64,000 bases of DNA from Rhodamnia argentea. Taxonomy: Eukaryota; Streptophyta; Magnoliopsida; Myrtales; Myrtaceae. The stretch is from the NCBI RefSeq assembly GCF_020921035.1, contig NC_063152.1, positions 33,586,494 through 33,650,493 of the forward strand, given 5' to 3'. Each line of letters opens with the position of its first letter. Position 1 is the stretch's first letter. A model generated the notes under the pieces. It worked only from the letters and a program-made list of their open reading frames with translations. It was not told the origin of the DNA and did not search any database. Position numbers and translations under genes: made by a program. Shown here one piece after another: positions 11,241 through 20,800 of this stretch.

Positions 11241-12660
11241 ATTCTTAACTACCACGTCGACCGCCTTTAACGGCGGACCCCGATCGAGAAAAGATGTAAG
11301 CTATGGATCGCGCTCATTACAATCCATTATGCCAGTCATTTTTGGCGATTACCAGTGAATTTTAGGACTATAGATAGGTCATTAGAAGAATGTGAATTCA
11401 TTTTTGAAGTCCCCATATGTTGACTGACTTGCGAATAAGGTCATTTAACGAATGAAAAAGGAAGATTTCACTTAATTAGGTTATTTATTCTTGATATATG
11501 ATCGAAATTTTGCAACTTTAGTTGAATGTCAACGTCTAGAAATTGGACACACCATGCCAAGATCAATTTCCCTTATGTCTGCCGATGTAAAAAAAAAAAT
11601 GTTGAATTCCACGTGGATTTGAGTTAGCATTTTAAAGGAATATTCGTTTCTCAAAATAGTATCTCTATCTTTATCATATATAAAATCAACTTTCAAATTC
11701 CATATTGGGAGCATATTCCTATTCACGCTAATTCAAGAATATGTACATAAAGATCCATGCCACATCCACACGTTCTGATAAATATCTTCCTAACTAATTC
11801 TCTATAATCATCCTTTTCGAAATTTAGAAAATCTCTTCCTGTGTTATCTTCTTTCCTTTAATTGCATAGGGCCAAATTTGGTAAATTTCTCGTTAAGTTG
11901 TTTTTCTACTTCTATCAAGCCAGCACATTTACTTTCATGTAATTTTTTTTTTACTGTTAACCATGAATTGTTCCATTAATTGACTCATTTTACCCATTAA
12001 AGAATTTTATGAGTTTACTTTTCAAAGTGTTGTCGAGATATTTCTTGGACAAACTAAATCAATTATGTTTTATCTGAATTAAAGAGAAGACCATCTATAT
12101 TTTGCCATCTATCAATTGTCTAATTGATAGGTATTTAACGGAGAATGAGTTGTCTTATTTATGGATTGAGATTAGTTTGACACGTTTCAATCCTCCTATG
12201 CTTCTTATGGCAACTATGATTTGTCGGGATGAGCATTCGTTCCGTTCAATTCGGGAATCATGAGAACCAATCTGATTTTTAGTTTTAAATTTTTGGAACT
12301 AACTTGACCTGTCCAATTATACTCAAGAATTGCCCTAGTAAAATCGAACGGACCCGGACCAAGCCGGAACTGATTCTAGCTGAATTTCATGACGTGGGCA
12401 TCTCCTAGAATTGGGTAATGTCAAATCTTGAACATCCTCGGCATCTATCATCAATAATTTGTCGGTCTCCATTTTCAAAAATTGAGAGTCAGGCTTGACA
12501 GGATAGGCTAATCTGAAACGTATCCACGTTGGAAAGTATTACCCCAGGATTTGACTTATCCCTAGACCCAACTATCCAGACATCCACATCCAAACGACCA
12601 CATAAGACTAACCATGGTTTGCATGTGAACCACACTATGCGCAGTGCGCACCCTCCGCCA
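11241..12660. other. Intergenic region upstream of the GRP gene
   Basis: No gene seen. At 12235-12400 there is a stretch rich in 'gaacc', 'ggaac' and 'cggaccc' phrases, like the sequence at 38490-38640 and 60410-60500, probably a dispersed repeat. The 300 bases before 12668 are the likely promoter of the downstream gene. Confidence 0.4.
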
Positions 12661-12667
12661 TAGCCGC

Positions 12668-12675
12668 TATAAATA
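12668..12675 (+). promoter_or_regulatory. TATA box of the GRP gene
   Basis: TATAAATA lies 113 bases before the ATG at 12781, putting the transcription start near 12700. The leader that follows is pyrimidine-rich, as in many plant mRNAs. No textbook evening element was found in the 300 bases upstream. Confidence 0.75.
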
Positions 12676-12780
12676 CTAGCCTCCCCCTCGACGTTCATTC
12701 ACTGATCTTTTCTCGGAGTTGTGTAAACCCTAGAAGTAGCCGCTCTCCTTCTCTTCCCCCTCTCTAGTTTCCGTGTTTCA

Positions 12781-13512
12781 ATGGCTTCCGCTGAGGTTGA
12801 GTATAGGTGCTTCGTCGGCGGTCTTGCGTGGGCCACCGACGACCAGTCCCTCGAGAGGGCCTTCAGCCAGTTCGGTGACATCATTGACTCGAAGGTCCGT
12901 TTGTCGCAGCAGGAGATCCAGATCTGACGGCGATCCGAATCGAATGCCGATCCGATCTGATCTGATCTGTTTGTGTTACTTGATACTATGTTCTCTGCCT
13001 TACTCTTGAAAATTTTTGTTACTGTGACTCGAATCGGTACGTCTATCTTCATCTTTTCACCAGAGACGGAAGATCGATCGATAACACAGCTATTTTCCCT
13101 CTTCCCCGACGCGTTTTGGTCCAGATCTGATCTTTTTGTTGTTAATCCTTTCCAGATCATCAACGATCGCGAGACCGGGAGGTCCCGCGGCTTCGGGTTC
13201 GTCACCTTCGGCAACGAGAAGTCGATGAGGGACGCGATCGAGGGCATGAACGGCCAGAACCTCGATGGGAGGAACATCACCGTCAACGAGGCCCAGTCTC
13301 GTTCCGGCGGTGGCGGTGGCTTCAGCCGCGGTGGTGGCGGTGGAGGCGGGTACGGAGGTGGCCGCCGTGAAGGAGGTGGAGGCTACAACCGCAGCAGCGG
13401 GGGCTACGGCGGAGGCCGTGACCGCAGCTACGGCGATGGTGGATACGGTGGCGGCGGCGGCGCCAGGTACTCCAGGGGCGGCGGTGACTCCGGCGGCGAC
13501 TGGAGGAACTGA
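12781..13512 (+). CDS. Glycine-rich RNA-binding protein (GRP7/GRP8-like)
   Basis: Exon 1 is 12781-12894 and exon 2 is 13156-13512, giving 156 residues. Residues 8 to about 83 form one RRM: RNP2 is CFVGGL (10-15) and RNP1 is RGFGFVTF (49-56). The remainder is a Gly/Arg/Tyr-rich tail with GGGGGYGGG-type repeats ending GGDWRN. This is the layout of Arabidopsis AtGRP7/AtGRP8 (176 and 169 residues), which bind RNA, act as RNA chaperones in cold and in circadian slave oscillation, and regulate their own splicing. The intron (12895-13155, 261 nt) splits the RRM just before IINDRETGR, the family position. It carries an in-frame stop and a possible second donor (see separate entry). The 3'UTR runs to about 13700. 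Exon GC content is much higher than the flanks. Certain as to family; which paralog is not resolved. Confidence 0.95.
13037..13042 (+). promoter_or_regulatory. Possible alternative 5' splice site in the GRP intron
   Basis: The hexamer GTACGT preceded by G (gaatcg|gtacgt) in the second half of the 261-nt intron looks at least as good as the main donor (aag|gtccgt), which is weak. Its use would keep 142 intron bases containing an in-frame TGA at 12925-12927. AtGRP7 and AtGRP8 are known to promote such a switch on their own pre-mRNAs and send the product to nonsense-mediated decay. Use of this site here is inference. Confidence 0.5.
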
Positions 13513-13699
13513 GTTTGTCGGTGCTGCTTTGGTTTTTTAAGTTGGCTTTTGTGATGTGAGGGCTTAGCTGGGTCCGGTGTCGTGGTTTATGGTTATGGTG
13601 ACGTTGTGGTTTCATGTTCGGTGTTTCTCTGCTTTTTTGATCGATGTTGCGAGAAGGAATCAAAAGAAATGAAGTATAGATCTTCGTTCCCAACCCCAA

Positions 13700-14640
13700 T
13701 CTTCCCTCATTTCATGCTTTTGTTCTTTTAGATGCATGAATACGCGTCGCTGTCGACGGGCGTTGCGTCTCTGTGGAAGAACCTCAACGAAAGCGTATAG
13801 CGGATTTCAATGCCGATCCCAAGATGTTTGCGACCTGCGACTCGTTAGTCCTATTTGGTCGCAAGATTGTCTTTGGGTGGATGTGTGCCATTTTCAAATT
13901 GCAAGTGCTTGATGCATCAGTTGTGCAATTGACTTGTGATTTTTTGGGGCGTTGCTTCCTAATGGTGATCTCCCTGTAATGAAAAGATGAGGGATGATTC
14001 AAGTTTCCGAAGCATAGATTTCAGTCAGTGTTAAACAGCGCCAGCGTTATGATTCATGTTGCGCTGGTGCTACCTGTCTGCTGATATATTAGCGTTCACC
14101 TCCAATTCTCGAAGGTTTTATCCAGATCCAAAATTGTTTTCTTGCAAAGCAATCTAATTCCGCTTTAGGGCTGTTCCATTTATAACTATGGACCATGCGA
14201 AGGGAATAAAAGTTTCATTGTTGGAGATAGAAGCAAACAACCAATACTAGCCATAAGCCATTGAATGGAAAATGGAAGGGAACATAATTGGAGGTGGTGC
14301 TAATGGGACGGGTCGGGTAGAATTGCCTTGATACTTGGAAGAACGTTACAGCTTGGGTCAGGCATTGTTTCTCAAAATCTTACAACGGCAAATCTAAAAG
14401 ATGCTCCTCCATCTGAGCATTGGCCGTCCTAGTTGGATGACGCCGCCCCCCCATTAGTTCAGGTCAGTCTCTCACATATGGAGCTCTGCCATGCCCTTCT
14501 GTCATTCCCACCGACGGAGCCCCTCGGCACATTGAAGCTCGGGACCACTGTAGCACCACCTCTTCTTGGTCACGCACAGTATCTCAGCATACCTCGCTGT
14601 TGAATCTTAGGAGATCGGATGGGTGCGTTTGTATCACGAA
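13700..14640. other. Intergenic, no gene recognised
   Basis: Sequence after the GRP 3'UTR. The overlapping frames at 13773-14002 have no recognisable motif. Possibly late 3'UTR at the start, then unremarkable sequence. Confidence 0.4.
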
Positions 14641-14648
14641 CAATTGTT

Positions 14649-14698
14649 TTGTAATTTAGGGTTTCGCCCCGCCTTGTAATTTAGGGTTTCGCCCCGCC
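14649..14698. repeat. Perfect tandem duplication of a 25-base unit
   Basis: The unit beginning ttgtaatttagggtttcgcc and ending ccgcc occurs twice head-to-tail (14649-14673 and 14674-14698) with no difference, so it is recent. No function is implied. Confidence 0.9.
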
Positions 14699-15099
14699 TT
14701 TGGGCCTCAATCAAACATAAGAGTGATAAGGCTGAAATAATCCAGAAAAATTAGTCCATTAATTAAGTAATTTAGCTTTAGGAACAAGCATGTCTAGCTG
14801 CGGTCCAGCATGCGAAGCTCAATCCAGTAGGTCTATGCTGTGCTGGGCCTTCCCGTAATCATGAGCCCATCTTGACATGTGAATTTAATGAATGACCCAA
14901 TACGCATGTTTAGGCTAACTTGTCAACTTGAGATTGTCCCAGTTTCGACCGATTGGGTTCCAAAGCGCCTCGTATGCCTTTAGTTAACCCCAAAAATAAA
15001 TGAACTTAAATTAATATTAGAGTACAAGCAGAACATCAAATTAAGGGAAAAAAAAAAGTTTAATAAGACCTGGAATTCCAAACTTAACATCCACTTTGC

Positions 15100-15660
15100 C
15101 TTCAGTCTTAAGAGGAACCACTCCTGCTGCACTGCTTGGGAGGCTCCACTGATCGGAGAACCCGCCGGTTGCTGGATCATTCCCGCACGGCTCTAATGCT
15201 CTCGATCAGCTCCTTTCGGACTAATCACGAGTTTCACCTTCCAAATGCCATTGTTGCTCTTGCCACTATCCCTAGCCAAGACATCAATGCACGACCTCTT
15301 CAACATGCCTTGGTAATCCAGTGACATCCGGTACGGCGGGACGGACGGCGTCAGTACGCCATTTGCCCGGACATGGCCTTCTCTCACGGCTTCACTACCT
15401 AACAACAATTTACGATCTCGTGTCTTGTTATCATTTTCACCGTAGGGGATCAAGCACTACGATTCTCCTACCACCAGCTCCTCGTGGGGGCGGGAGCGGA
15501 TTCCAGAAGAGATCATGCGTGCCGAAAATGCCGCAGCCCTGTAACTCGTCCTCTAGGGATCGGACGGCGATCGGGGTATAGAACTCCATGACGCTGCCGT
15601 TGGGCGCCACCACCTTGACGCCTCTCCTAAGCCCCCGAAGAGGCGATTCTTCATGTTGAT
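15100..15660 (-). pseudogene. Broken PADRE (DUF4228) domain gene
   Basis: Read on the minus strand, one frame gives GLRRGVKVVAPNGSVMEF, then TPIAVRSLEDELQGCGIFG and HDLFWNPLPP. Another frame continues as HEELVVGES, a stop, then CLIPYGENDN, and later VPPYRMSLDYQG and NNGIWKVKLVISPK. A third carries ELIESIRAVRE. In order these match the PADRE family: an N-terminal 'VKVV.P.G' strand, an 'EEL..GE.Y.LIP' centre, and a C-terminal 'G.W.VKLVI.P..L' block. PADRE proteins are small, stress-responsive plant proteins of unclear biochemistry. The ATG at 15654 is out of frame with the first block. At least two frameshifts and one stop break it, so I call it a host pseudogene. A sequencing or assembly error is less likely given the number of breaks. 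Confidence 0.65.
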
Positions 15661-16540
15661 CACTTAGAATATGCTCAAGAGAGAAGTTATTGCAATGATG
15701 TTCTTCTTTGTCCCTTGTGTGTGCATAAACACTATGATTTCGGAGGGCGCTGGGTGGGGGGGAAGAATTTCTAGAGGGAGAGGGAAAACAAGAGATATCG
15801 TCGGTGGGATTCTTCTTTGAAGCTTGCTTGCTCTAACCTAGCCCACATAAATGAATAATTAGTCAATTAATTAATGAACCAATTAAAAATCTTAGGGTAG
15901 GAAAGGGAAAAGGAAATTTCTAATGAGACCAACTTTTGTTAGAGCATATATAATTCATCTACCAATAATGATGGTGCAAAATATTCTCCACTCACACCGT
16001 GGAAGCGGTCCAACTGCACATAACACGATGGTGATTTTTTTTATTTGTTGTGATAAAGTGGTGGTTGCATTCTTAAAAAAAAAAATAATGAAGCACTAAA
16101 GTTTAACAAATTTTTTTTTTGGTCGAGCACTTCTTTAGTTCATTAAGCCAACTTCGGTCCCTTTGGAGATTCTCCCACTTTGGATCTGTCTTGTTCATTT
16201 TAGGTTTTGTTCGAAGGTTCCGTGTTACGACTCTCAGACTATGTTGATTTGAGTGCATAAGAGCAACACATTTAGAAAGCTTGCATATTGATTATAGCAT
16301 AAGGTCGACCTATTATCATCGATTTAGATTCTACTTCTAGTAATCATTGTTGATTGATCATCTCTAATCGGTGAATGGTTAAGCGCTTGATTTGAATGTG
16401 GTAGATCTCGCATCCAAAATCACGACATTGTCCACTCCGAGTAACTTTAGGAGGCCCTACTCACCATCAAAGGGGCAAAGTTTCATTCACCGATACTCGC
16501 CGATGAAGTGATTTACAAGCATTGTCCAAAAATGGGCGTC
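15661..16540. other. Intergenic, no gene recognised
   Basis: AT-rich with short poly-A and poly-T runs. The upstream region of the broken PADRE gene lies here (about 15660-15830), including 'cctagcccacataaatgaat'. Nothing else can be supported. Confidence 0.4.
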
Positions 16541-16549
16541 GATTTAATT

Positions 16550-16790
16550 ATAAACTTTACCATTTTGTCTTCTTAACAAATTTTCAATGTAATTCATTTA
16601 GTTAGGCTAGAAATCGTTATCATGGCAATCCAATCTACATCGGTCTTATTAAATGACACAGTTGATGTTGACGTTGATGTGAATTTTTTTCGTAATTTTT
16701 TTTAAAATTAAAATTTTCTTAATTTTCCTTTTCTTTGTTTCCTTTTGTTTCTTTTTTCCTCCACCGGTCGCCAACAACACTATCCAACAT
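16550..16790. repeat. Dispersed repeat, single arm plus T-rich tract
   Basis: The phrases 'gatgttgacgttgatgtgaa', a T-rich run and 'cctccaccggtc' appear in the same order at 41090-41205. The two are copies of one family. No coding sequence. Confidence 0.5.
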
Positions 16791-16857
16791 CGAAATACAA
16801 GACAATTAACACAAACTACTTAAAACACTACAAAAATGAAATCCTCGCTTTCCAACT

Positions 16858-18545
16858 TTAACATAGCATGAGTTTTGATCTGGTGGAGTTACGGAGCCTG
16901 TAAGTACAATTTGGAAAGCTGTCCCCCGAAACTTGGTAGATCACTCTTATCAGCTTGCACACTTGCACACCTCTCAATTCTGTACGTGAGCAGTGGCAGC
17001 AGCAGAATTTTTCTATGAGTTTTTGATCGCACGCTCTTCCTCGCTTGTTCTTCATCATTTGACTCGCATTCTGTGTCGCTCCAAGTTACACTTTCCTTTT
17101 CCTTTTCCTTTTGAAACTTACCTTTTTTTTTTCTTTTCCTGGAGGGCACTCCGGTTTGATGTGACTGGGGTCTTCCGCATTCATATCAAATGACTGATTT
17201 CTTAGCTTTGTAGTAGCTGCTTTCTTCATCCTGATGTTCAGCTTCCTATCACAATTCATCCATTGATCTTTGCCGAATTCAGAGTGTTGGTTGGATTGCT
17301 GTCTTCACATGATTCCACTCTCTCGGAAGGGCTCTCAACAGCTTGCTCACGTGCTCCCCATCTGTGTATACTTTAGCATGATTTGCAAGGCCATTTGTGA
17401 TACCTACACATCTCCTACACATCTGGGTGATTGTTTCGTCCGACTTCATCTTAAAAGTTTCATACTTTCCAAGTAGTACGCTCATCTTGGTTTCTCGGAC
17501 TCTATCGGTTCCTTCATAGGTGGCTTGAAGCCTATCCCAAATTTCTTTGGCCGTGGTGCATGAAGAAACACAATTAAACTCCGAAGGAGATAAAGCACAA
17601 TATAAAGCATGAAAAGCTTTGGCATCTAAAGCCTGTCTTCTGGAGGATTCAAACGGTGTAATTGTTAAGGTTGCGGTTTGATCAGTAGAGTCCTCAGATG
17701 TTGCTGGGGCAGGTGCAGTTACGGGTTCTTGCTGCTTGAGGTCCATTTACACCGTGCTGAACAACATCCCACATGGCTAGATCTCTTGATCTGAGGAACG
17801 CTCTCATCCCTCATTTCCAGTAGCTGTAGTTAGTTCCATCAAAATAAGGTGGTCGTGTGGTGGATTGACCTAAAACAGGACACGCACCGATAATGTTAGC
17901 CATGAAGGATCTTCACGCTCTCGAAATACTACACTTGAAAACGCTGAGCAACCCGCTCCGACACTAATAGTTGAGGCTAAACAGTAATAAGGAGACAGGA
18001 GAGATTGCAAACAGAATTTAAAGTGGCACGGCTCATGTCAAGCCCGCGTCCACGCTTCCATGCCAGCAGCCCACCGATAAGACTGGTTCTGCCGGTAATC
18101 TCCAAGATAGGTTACAATGAAGCTCGAGTCATTTCTCCCCTGAAACTTGGCAGATCAAGATCACTCCATCACAACTCAACACTCGCAGCTTACACACTTG
18201 CACACCTCTCGGCTCTCAAGTTACAAGTGACGGAAAAATTCTGTATATGAGCAGTGATAGCAGCAGAAGTTTTTGTGTTATTGATGTCGCACACTTCTTC
18301 ACTTCACACTTCGGTTTCCCAGCTTGCTTTGAACCCCTTTTATAAAGACTTCGGATTGAACGTTTGAGGATCTTCAAATGATTCAAAGAGCCGTTGGTAG
18401 AGACATGATCAATTGCTGACACAAATCTTGACTTTCCTTAGTTATTCACGGTATTCAAATGAGCCGTTGGGTTGGACCCTGGAGGCACCATCAATCGCCG
18501 AAGTACGTCTTTGACAAGTCTGGCTTTCCCTTAGTAAGTATGGAA
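16858..18545 (-). mobile_element. Fossil Copia-like LTR retrotransposon fragment
   Basis: A minus-strand frame of 155 residues (17279-17746) resembles the gag polyprotein (UBN2/retrotran_gag family) of plant Copia elements, with EIWDRLQATYEGTDRVRE, LLGKYETFKMKSDETIT and LLRALPREWNHVKTAI. The flanking DNA at about 16890-17060 and 18090-18310 shares diverged phrases (cacacttgcacacctctc, gagcagtg.cagcagcagaa), consistent with remnants of the two terminal repeats. No reverse transcriptase or integrase region lies between them, so the copy is incomplete. The repeats are clearly diverged, which suggests an old insertion. Boundaries are approximate. It is a broken element. Confidence 0.7.
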
Positions 18546-18589
18546 TCCACGCAATATTCTATAGTGGATTGAATTAAAATAATTGCAAA

Positions 18590-18690
18590 AATTTTATAAC
18601 TCAGCTAGCCAAAAAAAGTTTAGGGCTAAATTGGCGTAATTACAATAGATTTAGGACTTTTTTGATAATTTTTCATATCCAAACAAGCAA
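18590..18690. repeat. Single-arm dispersed repeat
   Basis: The sequence 'gggctaaattggcgtaatta' followed by 'caatagatttaggactttt' recurs at 27590-27650 with small differences. It is the same phrase type as the arms of the foldback-like elements. Confidence 0.5.
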
Positions 18691-19059
18691 TAACAACAGA
18701 GTTTAGGGTGATTAAGACCAGTGCATGTGAATGTAAAGTTTTGACTTTAACCAAGTTCAAATCAAGTCGGCATTATGTACTTTAATTAAAGATAAGTCCG
18801 ATTTAAGTACTTTGATCACATTAGACAACATACTTGGAAAAGCAACAAAATATCAAGAAGTCAATGTTTATATGCTTCTCTTAACCTCGAGAAAGCATGG
18901 GCTAAATGAAAAAATTAAAATAAATCAGGAGGTCAGTATCTATCACGAAGAGAAGTCAACCTCTTGGCCAGAATCCGTGAGAAATGTCAAGAATATGTCA
19001 CTTGACCCCTCTTTGATCGTGCGCAGGCTGCAGCCGGAGCATGTGCCAGAGGAGTATCT

Positions 19060-19307
19060 AGGGCGCGCATGATAATACTTATGAAATATAAATTCATTTG
19101 GTAACGTAACTTTTTTAGCAGAAATTTGTTTGGTTACGTAACTTCATTTTCTATTTCTAAAGTATTTTTTTTTTTTTTTGCTCTCGAAATAGTTTTGGAG
19201 CCACTTGATAAAGAAGTAAAAATAATTTACTTCTCTCCGGAAGTTAAAAAATCGGTTTCCGATCGGAAGTTGATTTCCACAGCAAAAATGTTACCATGTG
19301 CGTCCTA
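19060..19307. mobile_element. MITE inserted in relic ADH exon 6
   Basis: The intact paralog reads gcatcgaagata without a break, while here about 247 bases interrupt the same place. The inserted block starts agggcgcgcatgataa and ends ttaccatgtgcgtcct, whose reverse complement is aggacgcacatggtaa. That is a terminal inverted repeat of about 16 bases. It is flanked by TA on both sides (tcTA...TAag), which suggests a TA or TWA target. It has no coding capacity. The superfamily is undecided (PIF/Harbinger-like or Tc1-like). Confidence 0.8.
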
Positions 19308-19717
19308 AGATAAGAGGTGTTGACATCAACCCTGCTAATTTCGTGGAAGGTGATTAATTCTTTATTAATTAATAATTAATTAAGGAGGCAAAGCACGACC
19401 TAATTGGCCACCCTCTCTTTCGCATGAAAAATAAATAAAAAAAGTTGATCACGCAGAGTGAGTGATAATTAGATTAGGTCGTCAAAATATAAGAGTTATT
19501 CGTTTTTCTTATTTATGACGACATAACGTAATTCGTCATTTGAGGCCCGAGAGCTGGGGATTGCCGAGTACATCAACCCCAATGAGCTTGAAACGGCGGC
19601 GCATGAGGTATAATCCCACGTGATTCCAAGGTAGATAAAAAAAAAAAAAAAGGTAGGTATATCCAACGGACAGGAGGGCATGAGTGATATTGACTGCTAG
19701 AAATCGATGGCTATGGT

Positions 19718-20203
19718 TAGGGTTGAGCATGATTTCAGGGTATAATCTAAAACTTGAAGAATCATATCGGTGGGAACTGGTCGGTTCCAAGTTACAAGGT
19801 AAGTATGGTAGGTTTCAGGTTCCAAAAATTAAGGAACATGTTTTCACGAGTAGATTTCAAGTTCTAGCAGGGTGAAACCCGAAGCACATTTTTATATTTT
19901 TCTTTGGTGTATGCATTCGCGTTATCCTGCAGTATTTCGTGGTGTCCGATGATGAGTGTATAATCCGGAATCACTTTATCATTGAAACTTTTACTTTGTT
20001 AATGTTTCATATTTTTCATGTGTTTAAATATGAGTTGTTGTCAATGGATTATAGCAGCAGGTGTTAGTCATTAAATGTGATGATTTATTGCAATTGTTCA
20101 ATTAAGAATACATGTGGAACTTGAAACAGATCATGGAACCTGTGACGGGATAGGTTTTAGGTTTCAAGGTATGCGGGGTAGGTTCTGAAACCGCTCATCC
20201 CTG
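19718..20203. mobile_element. hAT-type MITE inserted in a relic ADH intron
   Basis: Compared with the intact paralog (25845-25868), about 486 bases are inserted between 'aaatcgatggctatggt' and 'tgtgtctcatgagatc'. The left end is tagggttgagcatgatttc. The reverse complement of the right end is cagggatgagcggtttc. Flanking octamers gctatggt and attatggt are a decayed 8-base target duplication, as expected for hAT elements. The interior is rich in 'ggttccaag' and 'aggttcc' phrases. No coding capacity. Confidence 0.8.
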
Positions 20204-20800
20204 ATTATGGTTGTGTCTCATGAGATCAACAGGTTGACTAGAGGCAGCGTTGACTACAGCTTCGAAAGCGCCGAGAACTTGATAGCCCTACGCGACGCCT
20301 TCCTCTCCACCCAATTGGTACGCATCTCCTCCGTCCACATTATGTTACGAAAGATAAATTAATTTGCAAAGGAATTATTTATTTTTCACACCTATTTTGC
20401 AAATGTAGTTAACCATTTTTCGGCATTTACAAAAAAGATACGCGAGATTATTGTTGATTAAAAAAAAAAGGGATTAGATCACAAAAGTAACGGTTACCGT
20501 GCTTGACGTCGAGATGTGCGTGCGAGTTGTGCAAAAAATTCCTCCATCGGAAAATCAGTGTGATGTAGAGAGTGGTACCCACGATTTTAAGTTTTTGAGT
20601 GAAAGCGGGTTCAATCAAGCATATACGTTTCTGAGCTCAGACTCGAGCCTTCCTCTTGGTGAACGCTGCAATTGAATTGGCATAAATGGTTTGGCATCCC
20701 ACCCTTTTCTCCAAGTGACGATTTCGATGGCGCTTGACGTTAGGCGTTGCACCAGAACTTGTCGTGTCCGCCTTCAATAGAAAGAACAAATCAGGTGCTG

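Larger units (their letters stand above)
18938..20800 (+). pseudogene. Relic of an alcohol dehydrogenase-like gene (exons 6-8 and 3' flank)
   Basis: This stretch lines up with the intact ADH-like gene at 24099-26651. It begins inside intron 5 (cacgaagagaagtcaac at both loci). Exon 6 lies around 19028-19350, split by an insertion, and reads AAGACARGVS then KIRGVDINPANF. Exon 7 (about 19547-19608) reads ARELGIAEYINPNELETAAH. Exon 8 (about 20223-20318) reads EINRLTRGSVDYSFES. Exons 1-5, 9 and 10 are missing, although part of intron 9 and the 3' flank (20480-20800, matching about 26870-27085) remain. Two MITE-like insertions (19060-19307 and 19718-20203) are absent from the paralog. It is a host-gene pseudogene formed by duplication followed by deletion and insertion, and cannot encode a dehydrogenase. 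Confidence 0.85.

Noticed and set aside
13265-13699. Extra open frames over the GRP gene (plus 13265-13540, minus 13322-13699)
   Set aside because: They are shadows of the glycine-rich exon 2 in other frames. The RRM frame has family motifs and the others do not.
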